Assembly (NCBI GenBank): GCA_019448385.1 | Contig: JAGTXO010000006.1 | Location: 1,302,001 to 1,366,000 of the forward strand | Reading direction: 5' to 3' | DNA from: Diacronema lutheri | Lineage: Eukaryota; Haptophyta; Pavlovophyceae; Pavlovales; Pavlovaceae | DNA length: 64,000 nt | In this document: positions 49,785-59,813 of the stretch, piece by piece | Position numbering within the stretch: position 1 is the stretch's first letter | How the letters are laid out: every line of letters starts with the position of its first letter | Translations under genes and position numbers: made by a program | Notes under the pieces: model-generated | Told to the model about the DNA's origin: nothing | The model's input: the letters and a program-made list of their open reading frames with translations, nothing else | The model's database searches: none

Positions 49785-50095
49785 CTATACGACTGACACG
49801 CCTTGCAGCGTTGGCGATTGGCGGGCGACCCTTGCGTGCACGCATTCCACGCTCTCATCGTCGCCCTGCTCAATCTCTGCGGATCCGCGAGCAGACCCGC
49901 GTGCAGCCTTGGCATGCCCCGGGTTGCCTGGTGTGGCTGGTGTGCGCGGCCGCACGACTCGCATCATCCGCGTCTCGTCCCTCGAGCGCCCGCCCGCGCG
50001 CATTGGCTGCATGGCAGCCAGGCGATGCGTAGCGCGTAGTCTCTGTGCGTGGCGCGACGCCGAGGCGAGGCTGCCGAGGTCGTCGTCGTCCGACA
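49785..50095 (-). CDS. Weak ORF, about 103 residues
   Basis: ATG at 50095 gives MSDDDDLGSLASASRHAQRL and ends GDDESVECVHARVARQSPTL. The acidic start and end are unlike the Arg/Ala shadows around it, but no domain or partner exon was found. Confidence 0.25.
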
Positions 50096-50564
50096 TCGCC
50101 GGCGAGGCGGGGGCGGGCTGCCGCGATTGCGCCCGGGCGGGCGTCTGACTCGGCGTCAGGGGAGGGCGAGTCCGGGGCATTCGCCAGGCCGAGTGCCGAG
50201 TATGATGATCACGCGCCGCCGGATGATCGCGCGCCGCTAGTTGGCTCGATGCGCACGGCTTTTGCGCGGAGTTCTTTGGCGCGCGATCCGACGCGCGATG
50301 CGCGCCGGCCGCCGCCGTCCGCCGCCCGCCACTGGCCGGCGTGGCGCTGACCGACGCGCACGAGCCGTGAATGGTGATCTTCGAGATCGCAAGCGCGCGC
50401 CGCGGAGCGTCCTCGTCCTCTGCCCCCGCATCTCTCCCTTGCTGTCGCGTCCGTCCGTCCACGCCCGCGGCCCGCCCTTGATAGGGCCGTGCCACTGAAT
50501 CCGCGTTTTTCCCTTCTCAACCTATCCCCCTAGGTTGCAGAGGGTGGGCGCCATCGTCGCCGGG

Positions 50565-51632
50565 ATGAACGCCCAGGAGGCGCAGGAGAGTGTGGCGCAC
50601 ATGACGGTGAGCGAGCTCATCCGAAAGTGTCCGAAGGGCATGCCAATGAAGGAGGCGGTCGGCCGCGCGATCAGCCGCAAGCGAAAGCAGCCGGCCACCG
50701 CGCCGGAAGGGGCCGATTATGACGAGGAGGAGGAGGCGGCCATGCGATCGCTGGTGGCGCACCCGCGCGGCCTCGACGGCGCGCGGGGCCCGGGCGCGGG
50801 CGACGGCGCGGCCTCGCGGCCGAGCGCGCGTGGCGACGCCGATGAGGCGAACGTTGACGGTGGCGTCTTCGCGCCGCAGCTGCGCGTCATCGACGGGCGC
50901 GTGGTGATCGACGAGCAGTCGCTCGAGGTCACGGCCGGGCGGCCCGACACGCGGCTGGACGAGCCGGCGCTCGTGATCGAGGGCAACATCTCGGTGACGT
51001 ACGGGACGTACCTGAACAAAACGGCCTCGGAAAAGTGGCGGCCCGACGAGACCGAGACCTTCTTCCGCGCGCTCGCCCAGTACGGCACCGACTTCTCCCT
51101 GTTGGAAAAGATCATCCCCAATAGGAACCGGCGGCAGATCAAGCTCAAGTTCAAGCGGGAAGAGCGCGAGAACCCGGCGCGGGTTAATGACGCGCTCACC
51201 CGCCGCCTCCCGGCCAACGCTCAGGAGCTGCAACGCATCGTCGAGCAGGTGCAGAGCGCGCGCGCCGAGCGGTCGAGCTCGACCGTGCCGCAAACAGACG
51301 ACGGGGACGAGGGGCCGCCGCACGCGCAGGCGCTCACGGCGCCCGAGATACCGACGACGGCGCGCCTGCCGTCCGTGCTGGTTAGCGGCGCGATGAGCAC
51401 ACCACCCTTCGACGAGGCCGCCAGCACGACGCTGCAGCGCGCGCGCGCGCGTTCGCCGCCGGCCGAAGAGGTTGACACAGGAGGGCGCGTGTACGTCAAC
51501 GAGGGCGATGGCGCGGACGACGAACGGGCCGAGGGCGAGCGCGCGGCGGAGTCGGGCCTCGAGGCTGACGAGGAGGCCGACGAGGAGCTGCCCGTCGACG
51601 ATGACGACGACGGCGACTTTGACTATTACTAG
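50565..51632 (+). CDS. BDP1: TFIIIB subunit B'' (BDP1), Myb/SANT protein
   Basis: 355 residues from the ATG at 50565 (MNAQEAQESVAHMTVSELIR). Residues about 102-120 (FAPQLRVIDGRVVIDEQSL) and 156-202 (EKWRPDETETFFRALAQYGT, DFSLLEKIIPNRNRRQIKLK, FKREER) match the extended SANT region that defines BDP1, including the PQ-(K/R)-DG-(I/V)-DE-SL segment in front of it. BDP1 joins TBP and BRF1 on RNA polymerase III promoters and helps open DNA. The rest is acidic and disordered, ending DDDDDGDFDYY. An acceptor-like TTGCAG lies just upstream, so a short 5' exon may be missing. The gene converges tail to tail with the SBPase gene, 26 bp apart. Confidence 0.85.
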   Translation: MNAQEAQESVAHMTVSELIRKCPKGMPMKEAVGRAISRKRKQPATAPEGADYDEEEEAAMRSLVAHPRGLDGARGPGAGDGAASRPSARGDADEANVDGGVFAPQLRVIDGRVVIDEQSLEVTAGRPDTRLDEPALVIEGNISVTYGTYLNKTASEKWRPDETETFFRALAQYGTDFSLLEKIIPNRNRRQIKLKFKREERENPARVNDALTRRLPANAQELQRIVEQVQSARAERSSSTVPQTDDGDEGPPHAQALTAPEIPTTARLPSVLVSGAMSTPPFDEAASTTLQRARARSPPAEEVDTGGRVYVNEGDGADDERAEGERAAESGLEADEEADEELPVDDDDDGDFDYY

Positions 51633-51658
51633 AAAAGGCCGGCCTGCAGCTCAGCGTG

Positions 51659-52753
51659 TCACTTGCCGAGGACCATCTTGTTGAAGCGCTCGACCTCGTT
51701 GGCCGAGCCGATGCAGAGCGCCGTGCGCTGGTCGACAGCGGTGATCTTCACGTCGAGGATTGAGCCACCCGTGACGCCGTCGGACGTCTTGCCGCCCGCC
51801 TTCTCGACGAGGAGCCCAAACGGCGCGGCCTCGAAGGCGAGGCGGAGCTTGGCCGGTGCGTTCTTCGAGGTCGGGTTAGAGAAGACGCCCTGGCGCTTGG
51901 TGAACTGCTGATAAACGTCCGGCACAAGGCCGCCCGAATAGCGGAGCGTGTAGCGCTCAGCCATCCAATGGTTGACGAGCTTCTGGTAGCCGTCAACGTC
52001 CTGCGCTGCGCGGAGGTTGGCGGGCGCGAAGATCTTCGCCTCCGGCGCAATCTGGATGTTGGAGCGCGAGCAGATCCACTTGTTCCCCTCCGCGAGCGTG
52101 AACTCGGAGACGCCGTTGTCGAGCGCGACGAGCACAGTCGTGCGCGGGCCGTACAGCGCGATGATGGAAGTGACCTGGTCGCGGCCAGTCGCGCCGATGA
52201 AGCCGGTGCGCTCGTGCCAGATGCCAATCATCGTGCCCACCGCCCAGTTGTTGTCCACAATCGACGAGCCGTCGAGCGGGTCCCAGCAAACGATGTACTC
52301 GCCACTCGCCTTGATGCTCTTGACGACCGGCTCCTCCTCGGACGACGCCTCCTTCACGAGCTCCGAGTTTTGGCAGGCCTCCCACATGAGGTTGTCGGCG
52401 ATCACGTCGACGCCGAGCTGCACGTCGCCAAACGTGTTCGTGCTGTCCGCGACCGTCACCAGGTTGTTGCGCAGTGCGATCGTGATCTTCACGCACGCCT
52501 CCATCTGCTCCTTCACGAGCGCGCGCAGCTTCACGTCCGCCATGGACGTGGCAAGCACCTCGTCGAGGGTGTCATACTTGTCCTTCTTCTGCTCGCTCGT
52601 GTAAAAAGACGTGTGCGACGCGCCGTACCCCTCAGTCGACATGCGCACCGCCGAGGCGCGCGGCGCCATGTGCGTGCGCGATGCGGCGCCCATGTTGAAG
52701 CCGCTCGCCGGCGCTGCGAGCAGGACTGCGGCGAGCGAGATGAGTCGGTACAT
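51659..52753 (-). CDS. Plastid sedoheptulose-1,7-bisphosphatase
   Basis: Single exon, 364 residues. Signal peptide MYRLISLAAVLLAAPASGFN with a Gly-Phe cleavage step and a transit region rich in Ala, Arg and Ser indicate a secondary plastid. Catalytic and metal residues are in IVCWDPLDGSSIVDNNWAVG, and GATGRDQVTSIIALYGPRTT, MAERYTLRYSGGLVPDVYQQ and FGLLVEKAGGKTSDGVTGGS follow the SBPase rather than the FBPase pattern. It would remove the C1 phosphate of sedoheptulose bisphosphate in the Calvin cycle. Oddity: where plant enzymes have the thioredoxin-regulated CGGTAC pair, this protein reads VADSTNTFGD, so that redox switch is absent. The 5' region has TTTTAAA 153 bp upstream, shared with the divergent coiled-coil gene. 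Confidence 0.9.
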   Translation of the reverse strand: MYRLISLAAVLLAAPASGFNMGAASRTHMAPRASAVRMSTEGYGASHTSFYTSEQKKDKYDTLDEVLATSMADVKLRALVKEQMEACVKITIALRNNLVTVADSTNTFGDVQLGVDVIADNLMWEACQNSELVKEASSEEEPVVKSIKASGEYIVCWDPLDGSSIVDNNWAVGTMIGIWHERTGFIGATGRDQVTSIIALYGPRTTVLVALDNGVSEFTLAEGNKWICSRSNIQIAPEAKIFAPANLRAAQDVDGYQKLVNHWMAERYTLRYSGGLVPDVYQQFTKRQGVFSNPTSKNAPAKLRLAFEAAPFGLLVEKAGGKTSDGVTGGSILDVKITAVDQRTALCIGSANEVERFNKMVLGK

Positions 52754-52905
52754 GGCTGCAGCGGGCGTGACAGGTCGCGAGCGGACGTAACATGGGGGTG
52801 AAAAGGACGCACGTGAGAGCGGCTCGCGCCTGCCGGCTCGAGCGCCGCGCCTTGCGCTCGCCGCGAGCGTACCGGAACGCAGGTGTAATGAGCACCGATT
52901 CTCGG

Positions 52906-52912
52906 TTTTAAA
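52906..52912. promoter_or_regulatory. Shared TTTTAAA box
   Basis: In the 196-bp gap between the SBPase ATG (52753, minus) and the coiled-coil gene ATG (52950, plus; 38 bp away). Confidence 0.5.
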
Positions 52913-52949
52913 GGCGAGACCCGCGCGCCAACGGAGCTTCAAAACCAGC

Positions 52950-54215
52950 ATGGAGAAGCCGGCATGGGCGAGCGTACGCTCGCAGCGGCCGGTGTGGGCG
53001 GACGGGCTCGAGGAGCAGCGGCGGATCGTCGAGTCGATCAGCGTGTCTGCGCGCGACAAGTCGGCCGTGCATAAGCTCCTCACGCGCATGGAGAACCACT
53101 ACTTCGCGCTCATCCGCGAGCGCGACGCGCATATTCAAAAGCTCATCGACTCAGAGGCGGCGATGAGCCTGCGGCTGGGTGTGCTCGAGCGCGTCGGAAA
53201 GGCGGCCGAGCTGAAGCACGCGATTGATCTGCAGGCCCTTGAGAGCAGCGCGCTGGCCTCCGAAAGTGAGCTCCGCGCGCTGCGGAGCGAGATGTCGCGC
53301 GCGCGCAACGTCTTCAGCACCGCCGAGGCGGACACGACGGCCGCCGTCCGCGCGCTTGGCTCGGAGCTTGCGCGCCTTGAAAACAGCGAGATGGAGGTGA
53401 GGCAGGTGCTTGGATTTCTACGCCAGAGCAGCCGTCTCAAGGACAAGCGGTATGCTGCACTTGTGCGCGCGCGCGCGCGCGCGCGCGAGCGCACTCACTC
53501 CCGCGACGGGCGCTCCGCCGCTCGCAGGCTCGAGGCGCTCGAGGCGAAGAGGCGCGAGCTGCACACGCACTACGAGCAGGCACGCGGCGCGCTTGCCGCG
53601 CAGCAGAAGCGTGCTGGCCGCTTCGGCGACCGCGCGGTCCGGTTGGAGAGCCTCGATGCGCGTCACAAGGCGAGCCTCGCGTCCGCGCACCGCGAGCTCG
53701 CCAAGGCGCGGCGCGAGTGCGAGCAGCTGCGCGAGCAGCTGGAGGGCGAAATCCACTCGGCTGCGGCCGCACGCGAGGCGCTCATTGTTGCTCAGGAGCA
53801 GCTGCGCATCCACGCCGCGCGACGGCAGGCGGAGCGCGCGTTCGGCGACCACGCGCAGCTGTCCGCAGAGAACCGCGCGATGCGTGCGCGCGTGCACCAG
53901 CTCGCGCGCGCGATGGAGCGCGCGATGATGCGCGAGGACGTGGTGCTGCGCGCAGGGGGCGGCTACGTGACGCTCCCAAAGTACCTGCAGCGGCTCATGA
54001 TGCAGTCGGCGCCTCCCGCCGAGCCGGAGCCGGCGGGCGCCGGGCCGGACGAGGGGGACGCGAGCGCCGAGGCCGCGGCGGCGGTGGCCGCCGCGAGCGA
54101 GGCGGGGAGGCGCGCGGCCGTCTCTGCGGGAGCGGCAGCTGGCGGCTTCGACGGCGACGGCGGCAGGCGGACAGACCGCGCCGCCGTGATTCGTTGTGAG
54201 GGGCGGGGGCCGTGA
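52950..54215 (+). CDS. Coiled-coil protein, 421 residues
   Basis: From MEKPAWASVRSQRPVWADGL the protein is helical almost throughout: KLLTRMENHYFALIRERDAH, IQKLIDSEAAMSLRLGVLER, then long heptad-like stretches (ELRALRSEMSRARNVF, RRLEALEAKRRELHTHYEQA, REQLEGEIHSAAAAREALIV). Residues about 318-350 (EDVVLRAGGGYVTLPKYLQR) break the coil, as in basal-body and flagellar coiled-coil proteins where a short conserved box ends the rod. That comparison is only suggestive. The C-terminal 80 residues are Ala/Glu/Gly-rich. A (GC)n stretch near 53466-53488 encodes an RARARARA run. No named family. Confidence 0.65.
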   Translation: MEKPAWASVRSQRPVWADGLEEQRRIVESISVSARDKSAVHKLLTRMENHYFALIRERDAHIQKLIDSEAAMSLRLGVLERVGKAAELKHAIDLQALESSALASESELRALRSEMSRARNVFSTAEADTTAAVRALGSELARLENSEMEVRQVLGFLRQSSRLKDKRYAALVRARARARERTHSRDGRSAARRLEALEAKRRELHTHYEQARGALAAQQKRAGRFGDRAVRLESLDARHKASLASAHRELAKARRECEQLREQLEGEIHSAAAAREALIVAQEQLRIHAARRQAERAFGDHAQLSAENRAMRARVHQLARAMERAMMREDVVLRAGGGYVTLPKYLQRLMMQSAPPAEPEPAGAGPDEGDASAEAAAAVAAASEAGRRAAVSAGAAAGGFDGDGGRRTDRAAVIRCEGRGP

Positions 54216-54457
54216 TGACTGATGCAGTGATTGTCCCGAGACTCGAGACTTGCGACCGCCATGCTGATGAAAAGGCGCGCGGATTTCCGGGAGAGGGCGC
54301 CGCCCAAAGGCGAGGGTCGACGACGGGTCCCCGTGCCCATCAGCACCGCGTTCACTCCGACGAGCGCACGGACGGTCTGCGAGCGCGCGACGGGCTGGCG
54401 CTCGATTGTCGCCCGCCCACGACGCGGCCGCTGCGCCGTGCCGCCGAAGCTGATCGG

Positions 54458-56335
54458 ATGGAGATGAGCTTCGACCCAGCGTCGGCCGAGTATGCCGCGC
54501 AGATGCAGGCCGCGGACCGCGCGGTCGACGGCGTGCTCGAGCGGCGGCTGGCGACGATGCGCGACGGCGCGCGGCGCGTGTGCGCGCCCAACGTGTCGTC
54601 TGCCCAGATCGCCGCGCGCTTCGCCGTCTCCGAACTTCCTGCCGACGGCTGCGCGCCGGACGCGTACCTGGCGGCGCTCGAGGCGCGCGGGCTGCACGAC
54701 GAGATGCTCATCCAGTCGCCGCACATGCTGGGGCACATGTCGGGCGCGATCACGCCGTGGGCTGCGCCGCTTGGCCGGCTCGTCCACGCGATGCACGCCA
54801 ACGTCGTCAAGACCGAGACCGCAAAGGTCGCGACCGCCGTCGAGCGCGAGACGGTGGCGATGCTGCACCGCGAGTTCTTCCGCGAGGGCGGCGACTTTTA
54901 CGCAAAGTACGCACACGAACCGCGCGCGTGCCTTGGGCACGCAACGAGCGGGGGCACGACGGCGAACCTCGAGGCGCTCTGGCTCGCGCGCAACCTCGCG
55001 CTACCCTCCGCCGAGGCCCGCGGCATCGGCTCGGCGCTGCGAGATGGTGGCTGGTCTGAAGGCGTTATCGTCACGTCGCGCCTCGCCCACTACTCGGTCA
55101 CGGCCAAGGCGTGCGGCGTGCTCGGGATCGGCACAGACAACGTGCTGCGCGTACGCACGGACGCGCGCATGCGCATCGATCTCGCCGACCTGCGCGCCAC
55201 GCTCATACGCTGCGCTGCACGCCACCTCAAAGTGCTCGCGATCGTGGCCGTCGCCGGCTCGACGGAGTGTGGCTCCTTCGACCCGCTCACGGAGTGCGCC
55301 GCGCTCGCGCGCGAGTTCGGCACGTGGCTGCACGTGGATGCGGCGTGGGGTGGCGGGCTCATCTTTGGCCCAGCCGTGCGCGCCACCCTCCTCCGCGGCA
55401 TTGAGCTCGCGGACTCGATCACCGTCGACGCGCACAAGCAGTTGCTCACGCCCATCGGCCTCGGCATCGTGCTCTACCGATCGCCGACCGCGGCGCTCGC
55501 AACGGCGAAGAGCGCGAGCTACATCATCCGGCCGGACTCTCACGACCTTGGACGTTACACGCTCGAAGGCTCGCGCCCCGCCTCCGCCTACTTCCTGCAC
55601 ATGAACCTCCTCGTGCTCGGCGCGCGCATGCTCGGGCAGCTTGTCGACCGCAAGCTGCGCGTCAGCCGGGCGCTCGCGCACGCGATCGAACGCGCGCCCG
55701 ACTTCGAGCTCCTCGTCGCGCCCGAGGCAGACATCCTTCTCTTCCGACACGTGCCTGCCGGCCTCGCTGCCGGCTTGACCGCGCCGTCCGCCTCTGCCGC
55801 GCGCGAGGCCGCTGAGAACGCGCTCGACGACGTGCAGAGGCGCGTGCAGGACGCGCTCAAGGACGCAGGCCGCACGTTCCTCTCGCGCACCGCGCTGCTC
55901 GACCCGCGCGTCGAGCGCGCCGGCGGCACGCCCACGGTCTTCCTGCGCGCGGTGGTCAACGTGCAGTCCTCCCAGGCGGATGCCCTCGCCGTCCTCGACG
56001 ACGTGCGCCGCACGCACGCGCTTCTCCCGCGCGCCGAGCCGGCCGACGCGCCATACCGCGCGCGCTCCGTCGCCGAGCAAGCAGGCGCGGCCGACAGCAG
56101 GCGCGCGCCTCCGCTCAAGGATGCCGAGGCTGCTTCGGAGCGGCGGTGCGCGCAAGGTGACGTGTCCTGCGCGCACGAGCGCTGCCCCGCGGCGGAAGGC
56201 GCCCAGCCAGAGGCGCTCGACACACGGCGACGCCGACTCGCAGACGCGCTGCCGGCAAGCGCGAGTCTCGTTCGCTCGCCGCCAGCGATGGAGGCGCCCC
56301 TTGTGATGGTCGCCGGCATCATGGTGGCCCTGTGA
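54458..56335 (+). CDS. PLP-dependent group II decarboxylase, PanP-like
   Basis: About 625 residues from MEMSFDPASAEYAAQMQAAD. The PLP lysine is in DSITVDAHKQLLTPIGLGIV, with the cofactor Asp in WLHVDAAWGGGLIFG and the substrate region in HATSGGTTANLEALWLARNL. The distinctive SASYIIRPDSHDLGRYTLEG and SRPASAYFLHMNLLVLGARM segments match the branch annotated as pyridoxal-dependent aspartate 1-decarboxylase (PanP) and glutamate decarboxylase-like proteins. Likely reaction: loss of the alpha-carboxylate of aspartate to beta-alanine (for pantothenate) or of glutamate to GABA; the sequence alone does not decide. No targeting signal is seen at this ATG. The frame is open further upstream but is Arg-rich. 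The last 100 residues are low complexity, ending in a short hydrophobic stretch (LVMVAGIMVAL). Confidence 0.8.
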   Translation: MEMSFDPASAEYAAQMQAADRAVDGVLERRLATMRDGARRVCAPNVSSAQIAARFAVSELPADGCAPDAYLAALEARGLHDEMLIQSPHMLGHMSGAITPWAAPLGRLVHAMHANVVKTETAKVATAVERETVAMLHREFFREGGDFYAKYAHEPRACLGHATSGGTTANLEALWLARNLALPSAEARGIGSALRDGGWSEGVIVTSRLAHYSVTAKACGVLGIGTDNVLRVRTDARMRIDLADLRATLIRCAARHLKVLAIVAVAGSTECGSFDPLTECAALAREFGTWLHVDAAWGGGLIFGPAVRATLLRGIELADSITVDAHKQLLTPIGLGIVLYRSPTAALATAKSASYIIRPDSHDLGRYTLEGSRPASAYFLHMNLLVLGARMLGQLVDRKLRVSRALAHAIERAPDFELLVAPEADILLFRHVPAGLAAGLTAPSASAAREAAENALDDVQRRVQDALKDAGRTFLSRTALLDPRVERAGGTPTVFLRAVVNVQSSQADALAVLDDVRRTHALLPRAEPADAPYRARSVAEQAGAADSRRAPPLKDAEAASERRCAQGDVSCAHERCPAAEGAQPEALDTRRRRLADALPASASLVRSPPAMEAPLVMVAGIMVAL

Positions 56336-56347
56336 ATCAGAAGGAAA

Positions 56348-56373
56348 GGGGGGGGGGGGGGGGGGGGGGGGGG
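56348..56373. repeat. G-run, 26 bases (C-run on the minus strand)
   Basis: Uninterrupted, 13 bp after the decarboxylase stop. It is a C-run with respect to the minus-strand H+-PPase gene that converges from the right. Confidence 0.9.
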
Positions 56374-56793
56374 AAGGAGGCGGGGTGGGAAACGATCAGG
56401 GCCTCAATTTTCGCTGTCTTCAGGATGCGTAACGAACCAATTGCCGAGCCGATTGCTGATGCGCGCGTCGCAACCCGGCGACCCGAGGGACGGTGCCGCC
56501 ATGGCGCAGTGCCGCACGCCGTGGTACGAGGGTGTGCGAGGGGCAAGGTGTGCGTGTGCAGCATGCCACCTCGCCGTGACGATGAGCCGGGGCGCACTGG
56601 CCTCCGCCCTCGCACCGCGCGCGGTGGAGCCTTGAGATGGCGGACGAAGAGGCGCTCGAGCCCGCGCGCCTATATCGCCGCGCGTTGCCCGAGTGGGACG
56701 AGGGCGCGCAGCCGCAGCGCGCCACGGCGCGCGCGCGCCGAGCCGTCGCCGGGCGAGCCGCACGCCCCCTTGGGCGTCTGGCGTTCCAACGGC
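56374..56793. other. Convergent intergenic gap
   Basis: Between the stops of the decarboxylase (plus) and the H+-PPase (minus). Only Arg/Ala shadow frames. Some A/T-rich stretches (CTCAATTTTCGCTGTCTTCA, 56402-56421) may belong to 3' ends. Confidence 0.5.
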
Positions 56794-58635
56794 TTACTGC
56801 ACGTTGAGGTAGCCGTGGCCGCCGTTGATCGACATGAAGTAATCGGCAAAGACGAGCGAGATGATCGCCATGAGCTTCATCACGATGTTGATCGCGGGGC
56901 CCGACGTGTCCTTGAGCGGGTCGCCGACCGTGTCGCCGCACACGGCCGCCTTGTGCAGCTCCGAGCCCTTGCGCTGCGCGACGGGCACGCCGTTGACGAG
57001 GATGGAGACGCAGCCCTTCTCGACGTACTTCTTCGCGTTGTCCCACGCGCCGCCCGTGTTCGACTGCGAGATGGCGAGCTGCACGCCCGAGACGAGCGCG
57101 CCGACGAGAAGGCCGGAGACGGCGTGCACGCCAAGGAGCGCGCCGACGAGGATCGGTGAGAGGATTACGAGCATGCCGGGCGGGACCATCTCCTGCGAAC
57201 GGCGGGGGCGAGGTGGTGGCGCCGGCGGCGGCGAATGCCACAGTCCGGCGCGGTGAGCGCCGGACACGGGTGCGGTGCGCGCGCGCGGCTCCGCGCCGCC
57301 GAGCGGCCGGGCGCGAGCGCGCGCAGGGGCTCAGAGGGCGCACCTTGAGCGACGCGTCCGTCGAGATCTTGATGCACTTGGCGTGGTCGGGCGGGCCGTG
57401 GCCGGGCGTGCCCTCGAGCAGGCCGGGGATCTCAGCGAACTGGCGCGCAACCTCCTTGACCATGGCCATCGCCGCCGTGCCGACGCTCTTCATCGTCATC
57501 GCCGTGAACCAGTACGGGATCATCGCGCCGATGAAGAGCATGCAGAAGGTGATCGGCTTGAGCACGTTGACGCCGGACGCCTGCACGGGCACCCATGCGC
57601 GGCGAGCGCGCGCCGCACGCGTGAGCCGAACGTGCGCGCGGCGTGGCGTGGCGTGGCGTGTCGTGGCGCGCTGTGCTGCGCGCTGTGCCGCGGTGCGGCG
57701 CGGTGCGCACCTCCATGCCGATGCGCGTGACGAAGCCGCCAAAGAGCGCGAGCGAGACGAGCGCCGCCGAGCCGATCGCAAAGCCCTTGCCGATCGCCGC
57801 CGTCGTGTTGCCCGCCGCGTCAAGCGCGTCGGTCTTGTCTCGCACGTGCGCGGGCAACTCGGCCATCTCGGCAATGCCGCCCGCGTTGTCGCAGACGGGG
57901 CCGTAGACATCGATCGAGAGGCAGGTGGCGAGCGTGCCCAGGAAGCCGAGCGCGCCGAGCGCGACGCCGTACATAGCCGCGTACGTGAACGAGATGAACG
58001 TGACGATCGCGATAACGCCGATCGGAATAACGGCCGACTTGTAGCCGAGCGCGAGCCCATAAATGATGTTGGTCGCGGCACCCGTCTCGCATGACTGGGC
58101 AACCTCACGCACGGGCGTGTACGAATGCGACGTGTAGTACTCGGTGATGAAGCCGACGACGCACCCGCCGATCAGGCCGGCGGTGATGCAGATCCACGCG
58201 GAGAAGGGCGTCGCGAGGACACCGCCGATGGTGAACTGCGCGGGCAGCAGGAAGTAGGCGAGCGGGTACGTGCAGCCCGTCATGAGCAGCGCGGTCACGG
58301 CGAGCTGCACCTTGAGCACGGTCTCGACGTCAGTCTCCTTCTTCACCGGCGAGATGTCCGTCGCGAGGAACGATGCGAGCGCGCACACGACGATGCCAAA
58401 CGACGAGAAGCAGACCGGGAAGAGGATGGCGCCCCAGCCGGCCGCGACCATCTCCGCCGACGACGCGGCGACGATGAGCGCCGCGCAGGTGGACTCCGCG
58501 TATGAGCCGAAGAGGTCGGAGCCCATGCCCGCGACGTCACCCACGTTGTCGCCCACGTTGTCCGCAATCGTCGCCGGGTTGCGAGGGTCGTCCTCCGGGA
58601 TGCCCGACACGACCTTTCCGGCGAGGTCGGCGCCA

Positions 58636-58674
<39 letters not shown>

Positions 58675-59498
58675 CCAAACATGGCGATGCACGAGCCGCC
58701 GAGGCCGTAGCCGGCGACGCACTCGAAGAGCACCTTCGCAAAGTCCTCGTCCTCTGACAGGCTGCCCGGGATGATCGACGCGAGCGCGCCGATCAGGCCG
58801 AGGAGGACGAGCATCGCAAGCGACGTGAGCGAAAAGCCCATCACGCCGCCCGCGCGGAACGCCGTGTTGAACGAGGCGGACCAGCCGGCCTCGTTCTCAC
58901 CCTCGGCGGCGATCGTCGTGCGCGCGTTCGAGTACACGGCGACCATCATGCCCGCGTAGCCCGACACGATCGACGTGAGCGCGCCGACGACGAACGACGC
59001 CGCCGTGCAGCCGCCGATCAGCATGTTGAAGCCGTCGGGCGTGTTGGACGTGAGGACGAAGACAATAGCGCCAAAGACGACGACGAAGATGCCGCAGAGG
59101 ACGTACTCCGCCGCGAGGAACGCCTTGGCGCCATCCTGGATCGCGAGGTACACCTCGTACAGCTTGAGCTTTGAGTTGGTGTCCGAGCCATCCTCCATGT
59201 TGGAGTAGCCCTCCGCACGCTTCCCGGGCTCGACCTCAATCTTGGCGACGTGGTAGAGCTGGAAGAGCGCGAAGAGCAGGCCGAACACGCCGCCCGCGAC
59301 GATGATGCCCACCGCTGGACCGAACGTGCTTGCGCCGGCCGCGCTGCCCGCGCTGGGCTCGACGGCCGGCACAGGCGGCGGCGCGGGCGGCGACGGCGAC
59401 GGCGCAGGCGGCGACTTGGACTTGGGTGCCGCGAGCGCGGGCACCGCGCAGAGCGAGAGCGCGAGCGCAGCGAGCGCCACAGCGCGCATGGCCACCAT
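56794..59498 (-). CDS. Vacuolar-type proton-translocating pyrophosphatase, K+-dependent type
   Basis: Three exons: 59498-57711, 57580-57344 and 57192-56794, with GTGCGC donors and GCAG acceptors. The start [20 protein letters not shown] is a signal peptide, followed by a Pro-rich spacer and then a typical 15-16 helix membrane pump. The pyrophosphate-binding core is [20 protein letters not shown], then [20 protein letters not shown]. The potassium-dependence motif reads [10 protein letters not shown], with Ala where potassium-independent enzymes have Lys. The last exon has [17 protein letters not shown] and [20 protein letters not shown], also near invariant. The enzyme hydrolyses PPi and pumps protons into vacuoles or acidocalcisomes. 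The 315-bp gap upstream (59499-59813) must hold its promoter; no TTTTAAAA box is evident there. Confidence 0.93.
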
Positions 59499-59813
59499 CG
59501 CTTCGAGCTCGGTCCCTCGCCGCGAGGGTCCGACAGGAGCGCCGCAACACGAGATCGAGGGTCTGACAACTCGGCTCGGTCGGGAATCACACGTGGCACA
59601 AGTCTTGTTACTGAAACCGCTCGATCCGGGAGCAGCCGGACGCGCCCAAATTATTGGCGATTTTCGCGCTCTAGCCACATTTTGATTTTGCCGCCCGAAG
59701 CTGGTCGGTGGCCGCCGGCCGGTCAGCGGTGGCTCGCCGCACCGGCCGCCCGGCCGGCCGCCGCGCCGGTCGCCGGCGCGCGCCGGATGGCGAGTCGCGA
59801 GCGAGGGGCGCGC

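Larger units (their letters stand above)
49386..50564. other. Gap between the Fanzor stop and the BDP1 gene
   Basis: No confident gene. The 3' flank of the Fanzor (first 400 bp) is where guide-RNA scaffolds lie in this family and contains an 18-bp palindrome. A minus-strand frame at 49785-50095 is listed separately as a weak call. A/T content rises just before 50565 (GCGTTTTTCCCTTCTCAACC, 50504-50523), which looks like a host promoter or a pyrimidine-rich 3' splice site (AGGTTGCAG at 50532-50540). Confidence 0.4.
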
